The notes beneath the pieces are model-generated. The model was given only the letters and a program-made list of their open reading frames with translations, had not been told where the DNA came from and searched no databases. This document shows positions 42,275-50,008 of a stretch of 64,000 bases of DNA, one piece after another. The stretch comes from PSRJ01 sp963825305 (lineage in GTDB: Bacteria; Acidobacteriota; Terriglobia; Bryobacterales; Bryobacteraceae): positions 310,001 through 374,000 of the forward strand of contig CAWGTA010000017.1 in assembly GCA_963825305.1 (NCBI GenBank), in the 5' to 3' direction. Numbering within the stretch: position 1 is the first letter of the stretch; each line of letters starts with the position of its first letter. The position numbers and the translations under genes are program-made.

Positions 42275-43155
42275 ATCCGCGCAAGTACGCGCTAGCCGCC
42301 ACGCTCGTGACAGTGCTCCTCACGGGGTGCATCGCGGGGAAGGGTGCTTCGTCAGAGCCGATATTGCCGGATTGGAACGGCCAGTGGCAGCAGGTCGGCG
42401 CGACACCAAGTCCAGACGGAGGCTTCTACCAGTCGCTCGATCAGGTGCTCAAAGAGATGCAGTGGTCGCCGCCCAACAAACCGGCGGTACAGGCAAAGAT
42501 CGACAAGATCGTCGCGGCGGAACGGAAAGAAATGGCGGCCGTGCGGCACGGAGCGAATCCGGGCGGCGCCGTGCGCGCCTGCACCTTTGGATATCCGGCG
42601 GTGATGCTCGACTCGCCGCTAATGTTCGAGGTCTTGCCCACACCGAAGGAGACTGTCCTGATCTTCTCGAGCCGCGAGATTCGCCACGTTTACACCGACG
42701 GGCGCGCGCACCCCGGCAAGGGCGACCTGTGGCCAACGCGCTGGGGGGATTCGATTGGCCATTGGGAAGGGCAGACGCTCGTCATCGATACTGTTACCGT
42801 CGAACCTGCGCTTGATTTTCTGCATCTGGGCGTCACGCCCGTTGTGGCCTTTGGCGGGATCGAGGAAATGCAACTGGTCGCCTACTTGAGCCCGGAGACT
42901 CGCTTCATCGAGAGGCTCCGGATGATCGATAAGAATCATCTGCAGGACCAGATGACTGTCATCGATCCAGTCAATTTCACGAAGCCCTGGGACCTGACCC
43001 GCACCTACGAGAGGGTGAATACCATCCATCGCATGGTGTACGAAGACTGCGAAGGCGAGGAACGCAATCCCGTCGTCAACGGCCACTTCACCCTCGCGCC
43101 CCCGCCGTCAGGCGGCCCGCCGTCAGGCGGCCCGCCGTCACCAGCAAAGCGATAG
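42271..43155 (+). CDS. Lipoprotein partner of the DUF6152 protein
   Basis: 294 residues. Lipobox LLTGC at about 17-21, so membrane-lipidated. The body contains DWNGQWQQVG, GDSIGHWEGQTLVIDTVTVE, SPETRFIERLRMIDKNHLQD, FTKPWDLTRTYE and YEDCEGEERNP; the tail is a repeated PPSGG. The WEGQTLVIDT core links it to the secreted proteins at 11759 and 44771. DUF6152 genes are often followed by such proteins in Proteobacteria and Acidobacteria. Function unknown. Confidence 0.75.
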   Translation: MNPRKYALAATLVTVLLTGCIAGKGASSEPILPDWNGQWQQVGATPSPDGGFYQSLDQVLKEMQWSPPNKPAVQAKIDKIVAAERKEMAAVRHGANPGGAVRACTFGYPAVMLDSPLMFEVLPTPKETVLIFSSREIRHVYTDGRAHPGKGDLWPTRWGDSIGHWEGQTLVIDTVTVEPALDFLHLGVTPVVAFGGIEEMQLVAYLSPETRFIERLRMIDKNHLQDQMTVIDPVNFTKPWDLTRTYERVNTIHRMVYEDCEGEERNPVVNGHFTLAPPPSGGPPSGGPPSPAKR

Positions 43156-43163
43156 CGGTGCTC

Positions 43164-43334
43164 ATGTTTTGGCGCGTTTTGGCGCACTTTTTTCCCGCTT
43201 TTATGCCCGATCCCGATTACCGCCGCGTCACCTATCGGTACCCGCGCCATCTGCCCCTGACCTGGAAGCTGCTCTACCGCAAACAGCTCACTGTGGGTCG
43301 CCGCGCCGCCGGTTGGGCAATTTCGTTAACTTGA
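43164..43334 (+). CDS. Short open frame of uncertain status
   Basis: 56 codons, MFWRVLAHFFPAFMPDPDYR then LTWKLLYRKQLTVGRRA. Codon use is coding-like, but there is no clear ribosome site and no family is recognised. It could be the remnant of a longer gene next to the GC-rich repeat at 43388. Confidence 0.25.
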   Translation: MFWRVLAHFFPAFMPDPDYRRVTYRYPRHLPLTWKLLYRKQLTVGRRAAGWAISLT

Positions 43335-43387
43335 CGCCGAACATCCCCGCTCACGTAACAAAATGCTGTGATCCGCATCGTTCAGCC

Positions 43388-43475
43388 GACGACTCCTACG
43401 CGCCCCGCCTTCCGGCGTCGCAGCGAGCGGTGCGCCGGCCGCGGCGGCGCCCGATTGCGCCACCAGTCGCGCCCG
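43388..43475. repeat. GC-rich dispersed repeat, single unit
   Basis: cgccccgccttccggcgtcg then cagcgagcggtgcgccggcc. It lies immediately beside the stop of the PD-(D/E)XK gene, as a similar array lies beside its truncated relative at 63604. Confidence 0.7.
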
Positions 43476-43480
43476 GGCGC

Positions 43481-44263
43481 CTATTCCCCTACCTCCCCGC
43501 CAAATTCGTTCTGGCACGCGCGCCAGAACGCGCAGTACTTCCGAGAGCACATATAATTCGAACGGTTGGGCAGGAACAGGCCCGTGCGGATCGCCCGCTG
43601 CACCAGCGGATACATACGCTCGATCTCGGTGAGATCGCAGGACTGCACCGTGTAGGGCATCTCCACCAGTTGCGGCGTCTTGGTCTTGACCAAGGTGTCC
43701 ACGCGCGCCTCGCCCGAGACCTGCGGGCTGAGCGCCCGATAGGTCGCGACCTGGAAACGATGGTCGGGGCTGACGTCGCTCGGCTTGCGGGCTGCGCTCT
43801 TCAGCTCGATCACGCGGCCACTGGTGTCCAGCAGATCGACGTAGCCGCGCACCGCCACGCCGCCGATCTCGCCGGTGATCGGCAGTTCCACCGCAGCGGG
43901 TTCTATCGAGGGGCAGGCCTCATCGAGGTACTTCAGCGTGAGCGCTTGTCCCACGGCCTGCAGCTCACCCGGATCCTCGTCGGGGTGGAACTCGGTCTCT
44001 TTGACCAGGGTCTCCCAGGACTCTGCGTAAATGGCTTGGACGCCCGCCGCTGGAAGATCGCGCTTGGTCTCGATCTTCTGTCGGAAGTTCTCGGCGATGG
44101 CGGCGTGCAGGCAGGAGCCCACCAGCAGCGCACCGGTCTTGGGGTCGGGCAAGTGGTCGATGTGGCGGTACCGCCACTGCGCTGGGCAGCGACGGTACTG
44201 CGTGCAGCTCGATGGCGATAGCACGTCGCCGGGCTGCGTGATGGGTTTAGGTTGGGCGCTCAT
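43481..44263 (-). CDS. PD-(D/E)XK nuclease of the RecB/Cas4-like type
   Basis: 260 residues. LSPSSCTQYRRCPAQWRYRH resembles the N-terminus of RecB-like exonucleases; LVGSCLHAAIAE supplies the conserved His, VRGYVDLLD the metal-binding Asp, VIELKSAARKP the E-x-K motif, and HRFQVATYRAL the Gln-x3-Tyr motif. The C-terminus NRSNYMCSRKYCAFWRACQ supplies three cysteines which, with the early Cys, could hold an Fe-S cluster as in AddB and Cas4. No cas gene or phage structural gene is adjacent. It overlaps the upstream gene by 4 bases, so the two form a unit. Confidence 0.85.
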   Translation of the reverse strand: MSAQPKPITQPGDVLSPSSCTQYRRCPAQWRYRHIDHLPDPKTGALLVGSCLHAAIAENFRQKIETKRDLPAAGVQAIYAESWETLVKETEFHPDEDPGELQAVGQALTLKYLDEACPSIEPAAVELPITGEIGGVAVRGYVDLLDTSGRVIELKSAARKPSDVSPDHRFQVATYRALSPQVSGEARVDTLVKTKTPQLVEMPYTVQSCDLTEIERMYPLVQRAIRTGLFLPNRSNYMCSRKYCAFWRACQNEFGGEVGE

Positions 44264-44703
44264 CGACAGCCTCCGTTCCGCTGCGAATCGATGATGAGGG
44301 TGTTGGCCATGGTGCGGATGTCTTCGCTCGTGAACTGTGGCATCGCGGTGTAGCCGACCTGCTTGGCGTACTCCTGCGCGCCGTACACGGCCGCAATCAC
44401 CGTCTTGAGAGCGTCTTCGAGTTTGGTCTTGGAACGCTCGCCGGTGCCGTTGGCGGCGGGGTGGACATTGCTGCTACCATTGCCGTTGGACACTGGTGGC
44501 TGTGTAACAGCAGTTGCCTCTGTGGGCGCGGCCGGTTGCACGGTCGCGCCGTTTACCTTCTCCGGCGGGATCGATAGCCTCAGATCCCGCTCTAACTCCG
44601 TTTCGCCGATGCCGGTGGCTTGTGCTGCAAGCGCGGGCCGCGCGCCGCACTGCGGACGGAACACGTCCCACTGCACACGCCGCTTACCGTTGACCTTGTG
44701 CAC
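44260..44703 (-). CDS. Hypothetical protein coupled to the PD-(D/E)XK nuclease
   Basis: 147 residues. A basic start (MHKVNGKRRVQWDVFRP), a Pro/Ala/Thr/Asn-rich linker (about 55-90) and a helical C-terminal region (KTKLEDALKTVIAAVYGAQE, FTSEDIRTMANTLIIDSQ). It overlaps the nuclease start by 4 bases. The layout, with a flexible linker and a small helical tail, suggests a phage- or plasmid-type DNA-processing partner, but no family is recognised. Confidence 0.6.
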   Translation of the reverse strand: MHKVNGKRRVQWDVFRPQCGARPALAAQATGIGETELERDLRLSIPPEKVNGATVQPAAPTEATAVTQPPVSNGNGSSNVHPAANGTGERSKTKLEDALKTVIAAVYGAQEYAKQVGYTAMPQFTSEDIRTMANTLIIDSQRNGGCR

Positions 44704-44770
44704 ACGCTTCGCAATGCAGATGAGCGATCCGGCGAATGCTTCCCTTCTTTATGGTATTTGTTGGATCAAC

Positions 44771-45556
44771 ATGAATGTCATAAGAACCGTGGTCGCAGCT
44801 TTCGCGATCGGGAGTCCGCTTGCCGCTCAGTGGATTAACTACCCCACGCCGGGAACACCGCGGACGCGAGACGGAAAGCCGAACCTCGCGGCGCCGGCTC
44901 CTCGCAGGCATGGCGTTCCCGATCTGTCGGGAGTCTGGCAGGCTGCCGGCAACTTGCCATCGCAGGGGAGCGGTGACCTTCCCCTCAATCCGCTGTTAGC
45001 TCGGTTCGGCACGAATTCCAAGGGCGACCTGCCCTACCGGCCAGAGACCCGCGAATCAATGAGTAAAAGGCGAATGAAAGATCAGCACTACCTCACCTGC
45101 GTCACCCCTGGCGGACCCCAGATGCTGGTTCTCCCTACGATGAGAAAGATCGTGCAAACCGCGGGGTTGGTGCTTATCCTCAGCGAATACAACGTCCACT
45201 ACCGCCAGATTTTTACTGATGGGCGCCAGCTGCCGGACGATCCGCAGCCGACCTGGAACGGATATTCGGTTGGCAAGTGGGAGGGCGATACACTCGTGGT
45301 GTATTCGCTCGGATATCGCGACGATCAGACGCTCGATTTGCGGGGAAGTCCCCTGACCAACGCCGCCAAGGTCACCGAGCGTTTTCGACGACCCTCGTTC
45401 GGAAGGCTCGAAATTGAGGTCACGGTTGACGATCTCAAGGCCTACACGCAACCGTTTACCGTGTTGGTGAAAGAGGACTTAGCGCCGGACACCGATCTCC
45501 TGGATGCTCCCTGCACGGATAACGAAAAGGATCTGCCGCATTTGCCGGACAACTGA
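44771..45556 (+). CDS. Secreted protein of the RTRDGKPNL / KWEGxTLVV family
   Basis: 261 residues from ATG 44771. Signal peptide about 1-20 (AIGSPLAAQ). It starts WINYPTPGTPRTRDGKPNL, then VPDLSGVW, GYSVGKWEGDTLVVYSLGYR, TERFRRPSFGRLEIEVTVDD, aligning along its length with the protein at 11759-12559. The Asp of the LVVDT core is Tyr here. Divergent from the nuclease unit. Function unknown. Confidence 0.7.
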   Translation: MNVIRTVVAAFAIGSPLAAQWINYPTPGTPRTRDGKPNLAAPAPRRHGVPDLSGVWQAAGNLPSQGSGDLPLNPLLARFGTNSKGDLPYRPETRESMSKRRMKDQHYLTCVTPGGPQMLVLPTMRKIVQTAGLVLILSEYNVHYRQIFTDGRQLPDDPQPTWNGYSVGKWEGDTLVVYSLGYRDDQTLDLRGSPLTNAAKVTERFRRPSFGRLEIEVTVDDLKAYTQPFTVLVKEDLAPDTDLLDAPCTDNEKDLPHLPDN

Positions 45557-46148
45557 GGCTCAGTTCTACGGCGCTCGGATTGCGCGTGCTTGTGGGTGCG
45601 TCTGATTGGTCCGACAGCAGCGCCCTGGTCGTTTAGTCGCCTCATCTTGGCGAACTGCTCTCCCTCACATACCCTCCGCTCCGGTCGAAACACGCGCGAT
45701 ACGTACATTGAGAATCCGGTCCTGGCTGGGGTTCTCACTTTCCGGTTTGACGACTTTACGGGAGTTAAGACTCAACGGCGGAGGCGGCGGCGTGAGTCAA
45801 TTCAGTTCGAGGAAGCTGCCCTGGCTGCCATCACTTCTGGTATCAGTATGAGCACCACAAACGAAGACCCGACCACTTTTCCTGGAGATGAAGATGTTTG
45901 TCGCGGCAGTCGAACTGCGGCACGGTCGACCAGGCGCGCTTCAGCAAAGGGCTGCTTTCTTATGTCCTCCGTGCCCTTCAGTTCCGGACCCTGATCCGAT
46001 CCTGTTAGATCAATAAAAAAACATCTTCAGCTCATTGAACGGTTTAGATTTTGGCCCCCCGATAATCCCCTGTCTTACAGGTCGCCTACCGCCGGCGTAT
46101 GTGGTCGTCTGGCGCGGCCGAAGCCGCGCCAGACCCGGCGCCGGAGCC
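45557..46148. other. Gene-poor stretch with a strong hairpin
   Basis: No frame is supported by a domain or ribosome site; one frame ending near 46006 has a protein-like tail (ARFSKGLLSYVLRALQF) that may be the remnant of a lost gene. A perfect 12-bp hairpin with loop cgaa (gtctggcgcggc at 46107, partner ending 46134) sits 15 bases from the stop of the sedolisin gene and may end its transcript. Confidence 0.5.
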
Positions 46149-49034
46149 TCATTGACAGGTGGTGCCTTTGCAGATCGGGTTGGGTTGCGGAGGCGGCGGA
46201 TAAGTGAACCAGCCTCCATTTGCAGGTCCCAATATCCCTCCGTAGCTCGTCCAGATATTGACAAAGTGTTTGGGCCCCACCTGGCCGCTAAAGGTGTCGG
46301 TGACCGACATCTCCACCTCGTTTCCCGGATCCAGCGAGGAGTTCCAAGCCGGGCTGGTCATCGTACAGACGTTAACGCTGGTGCATTGTACGTTGGTGGC
46401 TGGGCTCGAGCCGAACATGAAAGTAGTCTCCCCAGGCGCTGTGAGGAAGTTGAGGCCAACCACAGTCACCTTTGTGCCTCCGGTTCCCGGTCCGCCCGCC
46501 GGCGAGCTGTAGGCAATCTCGGGAAAGGGCTCGTAGGTGTATCCGTCGGCCGCGGTCGCTGTGCTCGTTTGGCTGCCCACCGTGAATGTAATGTGTACGT
46601 ACCCCTTACCCGCCGGGCTTTGCGCCGTACAGTAGGAATTGCTACGGCAATAGACGGAGTTGGAGGGCGTGGCGCCGAACTTGACGATCATGTTTGGGGA
46701 AAAACCGACCCCGTAGAGATCGACCAAGGTTCCGCCGACCTCCCCTCCGATGGATGGGTTGATTCTGGTAATCGCTGGGGGGGAGTAGGTAAATTGGTAG
46801 TTGCCAACGTCCAGGGAGCCCGGCAGCCCGACCGTGACGGCGACTTGCACGGGGACGGTGCCGGCGCTGTGGGCAGGGTTGCGCATCGTGCACTGAGTGC
46901 TGCTGGAGCAGTTGACGTTCAGTGCAGGCACGCCCCCGAACAGGAACGGAGTGGTATTGGGATTGTTCTGAGTATTGAAAAACTCGCCAGTCACAGTGAT
47001 GAGGTCGCCGCCGGCAAATGAACCGATGTTTGGACTAACAGTTAATACCGGGGGGCAGTAGTAGAAGGCGTCGGCGCTGTTGATCGGGGAAGAGCCGGCA
47101 GGCGTGACCACCGTGACGTCCGTATTTCCGGCCCAGGTCGTCTGCTTGGGGACGAGGACCCACAACTGCGTCTCCGAAGTGACAGAGAATGAGGAGGCGG
47201 GTACGCCTCCGAAAAGCACCTTCTGGACACCCACGAAGGCGTTACCGCTTATGCTCACCCGATAGCCGCCGTTCACCGACCCGCTCTTGGGGCTGACGGA
47301 ACTGACACCGGGGAAGCCCGAGAGGTCGGACACCAGGTTGGTGATGTTGGGTGAACCGAGGCCCAGGTGGGCGAAGTCGTTTCCGGTCCCCGTCATACTA
47401 CTCGCCGGGTGGAAGGCGTTCGGATTGCCGGCCAGGCTGTAGAGGGCGGCTCCGTTGGCGCTCGGGAAAAACAATATCCCGGGGTGGGCTTGGGTGTATG
47501 CCTGCACGGCCAAGGCCCAGATTCCCGCCCAGAGCGGCGCGGATACACTGGTGCCAACAAAAGAAGCACAGTTCGGCACGCCGTTTGTTGTCCCCACGCA
47601 AGCCGCAATCCCATCGCCGGCGTCGGCAGAGACATCTGGAACGGAACGGGTAGCCGAGCTGGTGTAGGGGCGCTGATAGCTCGGTACTCCGAAATGCCAA
47701 CTGACGCCGAAACCTCCGCTGCCAAACGTTCCGGGAGGCGCCGTGTTCCACCAACTCTCGCTCTGGTAACTGTTGCCCGCTCCGACCTGAAGAACAGTAC
47801 CGCCCACGGCCACCGCAGATGGTGCGTCGGAGGGATAGTCGACACGGTTAGGATACGAAACCTTATTGCCATTGCTATCGACATTGACGCAGGTGGAGCC
47901 GTTGTCTCCAGAGGAGATAAAGAAACTCAGACCAGTGAATATGAAACCCTGCAGTGTGGCTTCCATGTTGTCCGCATCCGCGTTACTGATTTCGGATTCG
48001 CATTGCGACCAGCTCTGGCTGAGGATGCCCCCACGCCGTCCGTTGGTCTGGCTGAGGCTTTGGGATGCGATGTTGATCATCGAGATGAAATCGATATTCT
48101 TCCAATACGCGTCGAAGACGACCACGTTTGCTCCCGGGGCCATCCCTAACACGGCTTCGATGTCTGCCAGGACTTCATTTTGACCAGGCCCGGGCGTCGT
48201 GCCCCCGGCGACGTTCCTGGTGCTTACCTGATTGATCAGGCTCGCGGGCATGCCCATCGCATTGAGCCCGTTGACAAGGTTGCTGGTAAGGTAGTTGTCA
48301 TATTCGATCAAGCCGACCGTTTGACCCGCCCCGGTGATGCCGGGAGGCAAACCGCCGGTGGTGGTGCCGCTGGCGGTTACGGTTCCGTTGTAAGCAGCCC
48401 CAAACGACACCGGGGAAGCAGGAGAGGGAGCATTGGCCGGATGCGGGCGCGCCAGGTTCGCCAGTCCCGACACCCCGTGGATCATCGGAGCCAGGGTTAC
48501 CGGAAACGCCGGGTCCTTATCATTGGCGTGGAATTGGCGGGTCCCGAGCTGGTAGTCGTCTATGCTGAGGCCGAAGGCATGCTCCACTTGGGCGCGCGTG
48601 CCGCGCACCGTGATGGCGATCCGGTTCTCCGAGCCCGCCACCAGTTCAAACCCATTCTGTTGCAGGTAGGCCAGCGTTGCGTCGTAAGCCTGCTGGGTGG
48701 GGCCAAAGCGAGCCGCCAAGTCACCCGCGCCTATTGCCTGGTGGTAGGTGGGCGACGCCGGGTCCTGGAAGGCGCTCCGAAACGCTTCGAATCCGCCTGG
48801 ATCCGACCGGTTGAGGACGATCGTCAGAATCATCTGCTCCGTAGCGGCCTGCGGATCTCGGGGCAGCCGGGCTGCGCTTGGAAGCAACTCGAGGACATGC
48901 CCAGGCAGCCGTACAGTCTCGGTGGGCCCCTGCGCATTCCCGGCCACGGTTACAGTAAGCGCGGCGAACAAAAGCATCGTCGCGGAAATTAGAGTGCTCC
49001 TCGGCTCTTGCATCGAAAATTTGAAACGTCGCAT
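46149..49034 (-). CDS. Secreted sedolisin (pro-kumamolisin, S53) with C-terminal IPT/TIG domains
   Basis: 961 residues. Signal peptide about 1-34. Pro-kumamolisin activation domain about 40-195 (DPASPTYHQAIGAGDLAARF). S53 catalytic domain about 205-570: Glu287 and Asp291 in NEVLADIEAV, oxyanion Asp377 in SSGDNGS, nucleophile Ser496 in GTSVSAP, all with family spacing. Then about four IPT/TIG Ig-like domains (VSSVSPKSGSVNGGYRVSIS, TVSPNIGSFAGGDLITVTG) and a short PPPPQPNP tail with CKGTTC. An acid-active secreted endopeptidase. Divergent from the ECF sigma gene. Confidence 0.92.
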   Translation of the reverse strand: MRRFKFSMQEPRSTLISATMLLFAALTVTVAGNAQGPTETVRLPGHVLELLPSAARLPRDPQAATEQMILTIVLNRSDPGGFEAFRSAFQDPASPTYHQAIGAGDLAARFGPTQQAYDATLAYLQQNGFELVAGSENRIAITVRGTRAQVEHAFGLSIDDYQLGTRQFHANDKDPAFPVTLAPMIHGVSGLANLARPHPANAPSPASPVSFGAAYNGTVTASGTTTGGLPPGITGAGQTVGLIEYDNYLTSNLVNGLNAMGMPASLINQVSTRNVAGGTTPGPGQNEVLADIEAVLGMAPGANVVVFDAYWKNIDFISMINIASQSLSQTNGRRGGILSQSWSQCESEISNADADNMEATLQGFIFTGLSFFISSGDNGSTCVNVDSNGNKVSYPNRVDYPSDAPSAVAVGGTVLQVGAGNSYQSESWWNTAPPGTFGSGGFGVSWHFGVPSYQRPYTSSATRSVPDVSADAGDGIAACVGTTNGVPNCASFVGTSVSAPLWAGIWALAVQAYTQAHPGILFFPSANGAALYSLAGNPNAFHPASSMTGTGNDFAHLGLGSPNITNLVSDLSGFPGVSSVSPKSGSVNGGYRVSISGNAFVGVQKVLFGGVPASSFSVTSETQLWVLVPKQTTWAGNTDVTVVTPAGSSPINSADAFYYCPPVLTVSPNIGSFAGGDLITVTGEFFNTQNNPNTTPFLFGGVPALNVNCSSSTQCTMRNPAHSAGTVPVQVAVTVGLPGSLDVGNYQFTYSPPAITRINPSIGGEVGGTLVDLYGVGFSPNMIVKFGATPSNSVYCRSNSYCTAQSPAGKGYVHITFTVGSQTSTATAADGYTYEPFPEIAYSSPAGGPGTGGTKVTVVGLNFLTAPGETTFMFGSSPATNVQCTSVNVCTMTSPAWNSSLDPGNEVEMSVTDTFSGQVGPKHFVNIWTSYGGILGPANGGWFTYPPPPQPNPICKGTTCQ

Positions 49035-49350
49035 TCAAAACCTCCTTGTCGAACCTTGATTGCGCTGACTCAGTTTTGTGGTCGTCCCAGCGCGCTACGC
49101 GACGACAAGCAATTAGGGGCAGCCCGATGTTCATTCCGGCTGCGCTGGAACCACTTGTTTAGCGGTTTAACGTTTTAATCGCTCTGAAGCTAAATGCGAG
49201 AATCACCGAGAAAACTACTAACTCTCAAGGTAAGAACCTAAACGGTTCAAAATCGACGCTGGGCACGTTGCCCCAAAATCGCCTCACAAGGCCTGCCTTT
49301 CAGCAACGTGCTAAGTTCCGGTACAATCGTGCGATACGAGGTGTGCCGAA

Positions 49351-49959
49351 TTGGATCCGGCTTCTTCCCATGAGCTCACGGAGCTACTTCGCGGGTGGAG
49401 CGGCGGCGACCAGAAGGCTCTGGTAAGAATTGTTGAATTAGCCTACCCGGAGCTGCGGAAAATTGCTCGGCGCTGCTTGAGACGCGAGCGTCCCGAGCAC
49501 ACGATCCAGGCCACAGCGCTGGTCCACGAGGCGTACCTTCGGCTCTTCGACACAACGCAAGTGCGCTGGCAAGACCGGGCGCATTTCTTCGCAATCATTG
49601 CCAAAGTCATGCGGCGTATTCTGATTGAATACGCCCGTGCGCAAGGCTGTTCGAAGCGTGGAGGAGGAAGGCGTCGGGTGGATCTCGACGAGGCATTAAT
49701 GATTTCGGCCGAATCGGACCCTGAAATTATCCGGCTGGATGAAGCGCTGGAAGCCCTGGCAAAGTTTGATTCCCGCAAAGCGCAGGTGGTGGAGATGCGA
49801 TACTTCGGCGGCCTCACATCCGACGAGGTCGCGTCGGTTCTGGGTATTTCGTCACAAAGTGTCAACCGGGACTGGAGTCTGGCAAAAGCGTGGCTGCTTC
49901 GGGAAATGACCCGCCAGGAACGCAATGGAGCCTCGGCGCCCGAACCGCTCCAGAGTTGA
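49351..49959 (+). CDS. ECF-type sigma factor (acidobacterial/planctomycete group)
   Basis: 202 residues from TTG 49351. Region 2: AYPELRKIARRCLRRERPEH, HEAYLRLFD, HFFAIIAKVMRRILIEYARA. Region 4: DSRKAQVVEMRYFGGLTSDE, VASVLGISSQSVNRDWSLAK. This is the ECF group usually encoded beside TPR-containing Ser/Thr kinases. The kinase gene starts 49 bases downstream with a gggagga site, so they are probably one operon, and the kinase may control this sigma factor (known for similar groups, inferred here). Confidence 0.9.
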   Translation: MDPASSHELTELLRGWSGGDQKALVRIVELAYPELRKIARRCLRRERPEHTIQATALVHEAYLRLFDTTQVRWQDRAHFFAIIAKVMRRILIEYARAQGCSKRGGGRRRVDLDEALMISAESDPEIIRLDEALEALAKFDSRKAQVVEMRYFGGLTSDEVASVLGISSQSVNRDWSLAKAWLLREMTRQERNGASAPEPLQS

Positions 49960-50008
49960 AGCGGATGTCGAGGGATTGCCGCCCATGGGATGAGCTGGGA
50001 GGAATACG

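Noticed and set aside
43481..44703. PD-(D/E)XK protein as Cas4
   Set aside because: The fold and Cys pattern would allow it, but no cas genes or CRISPR repeats occur in the window.
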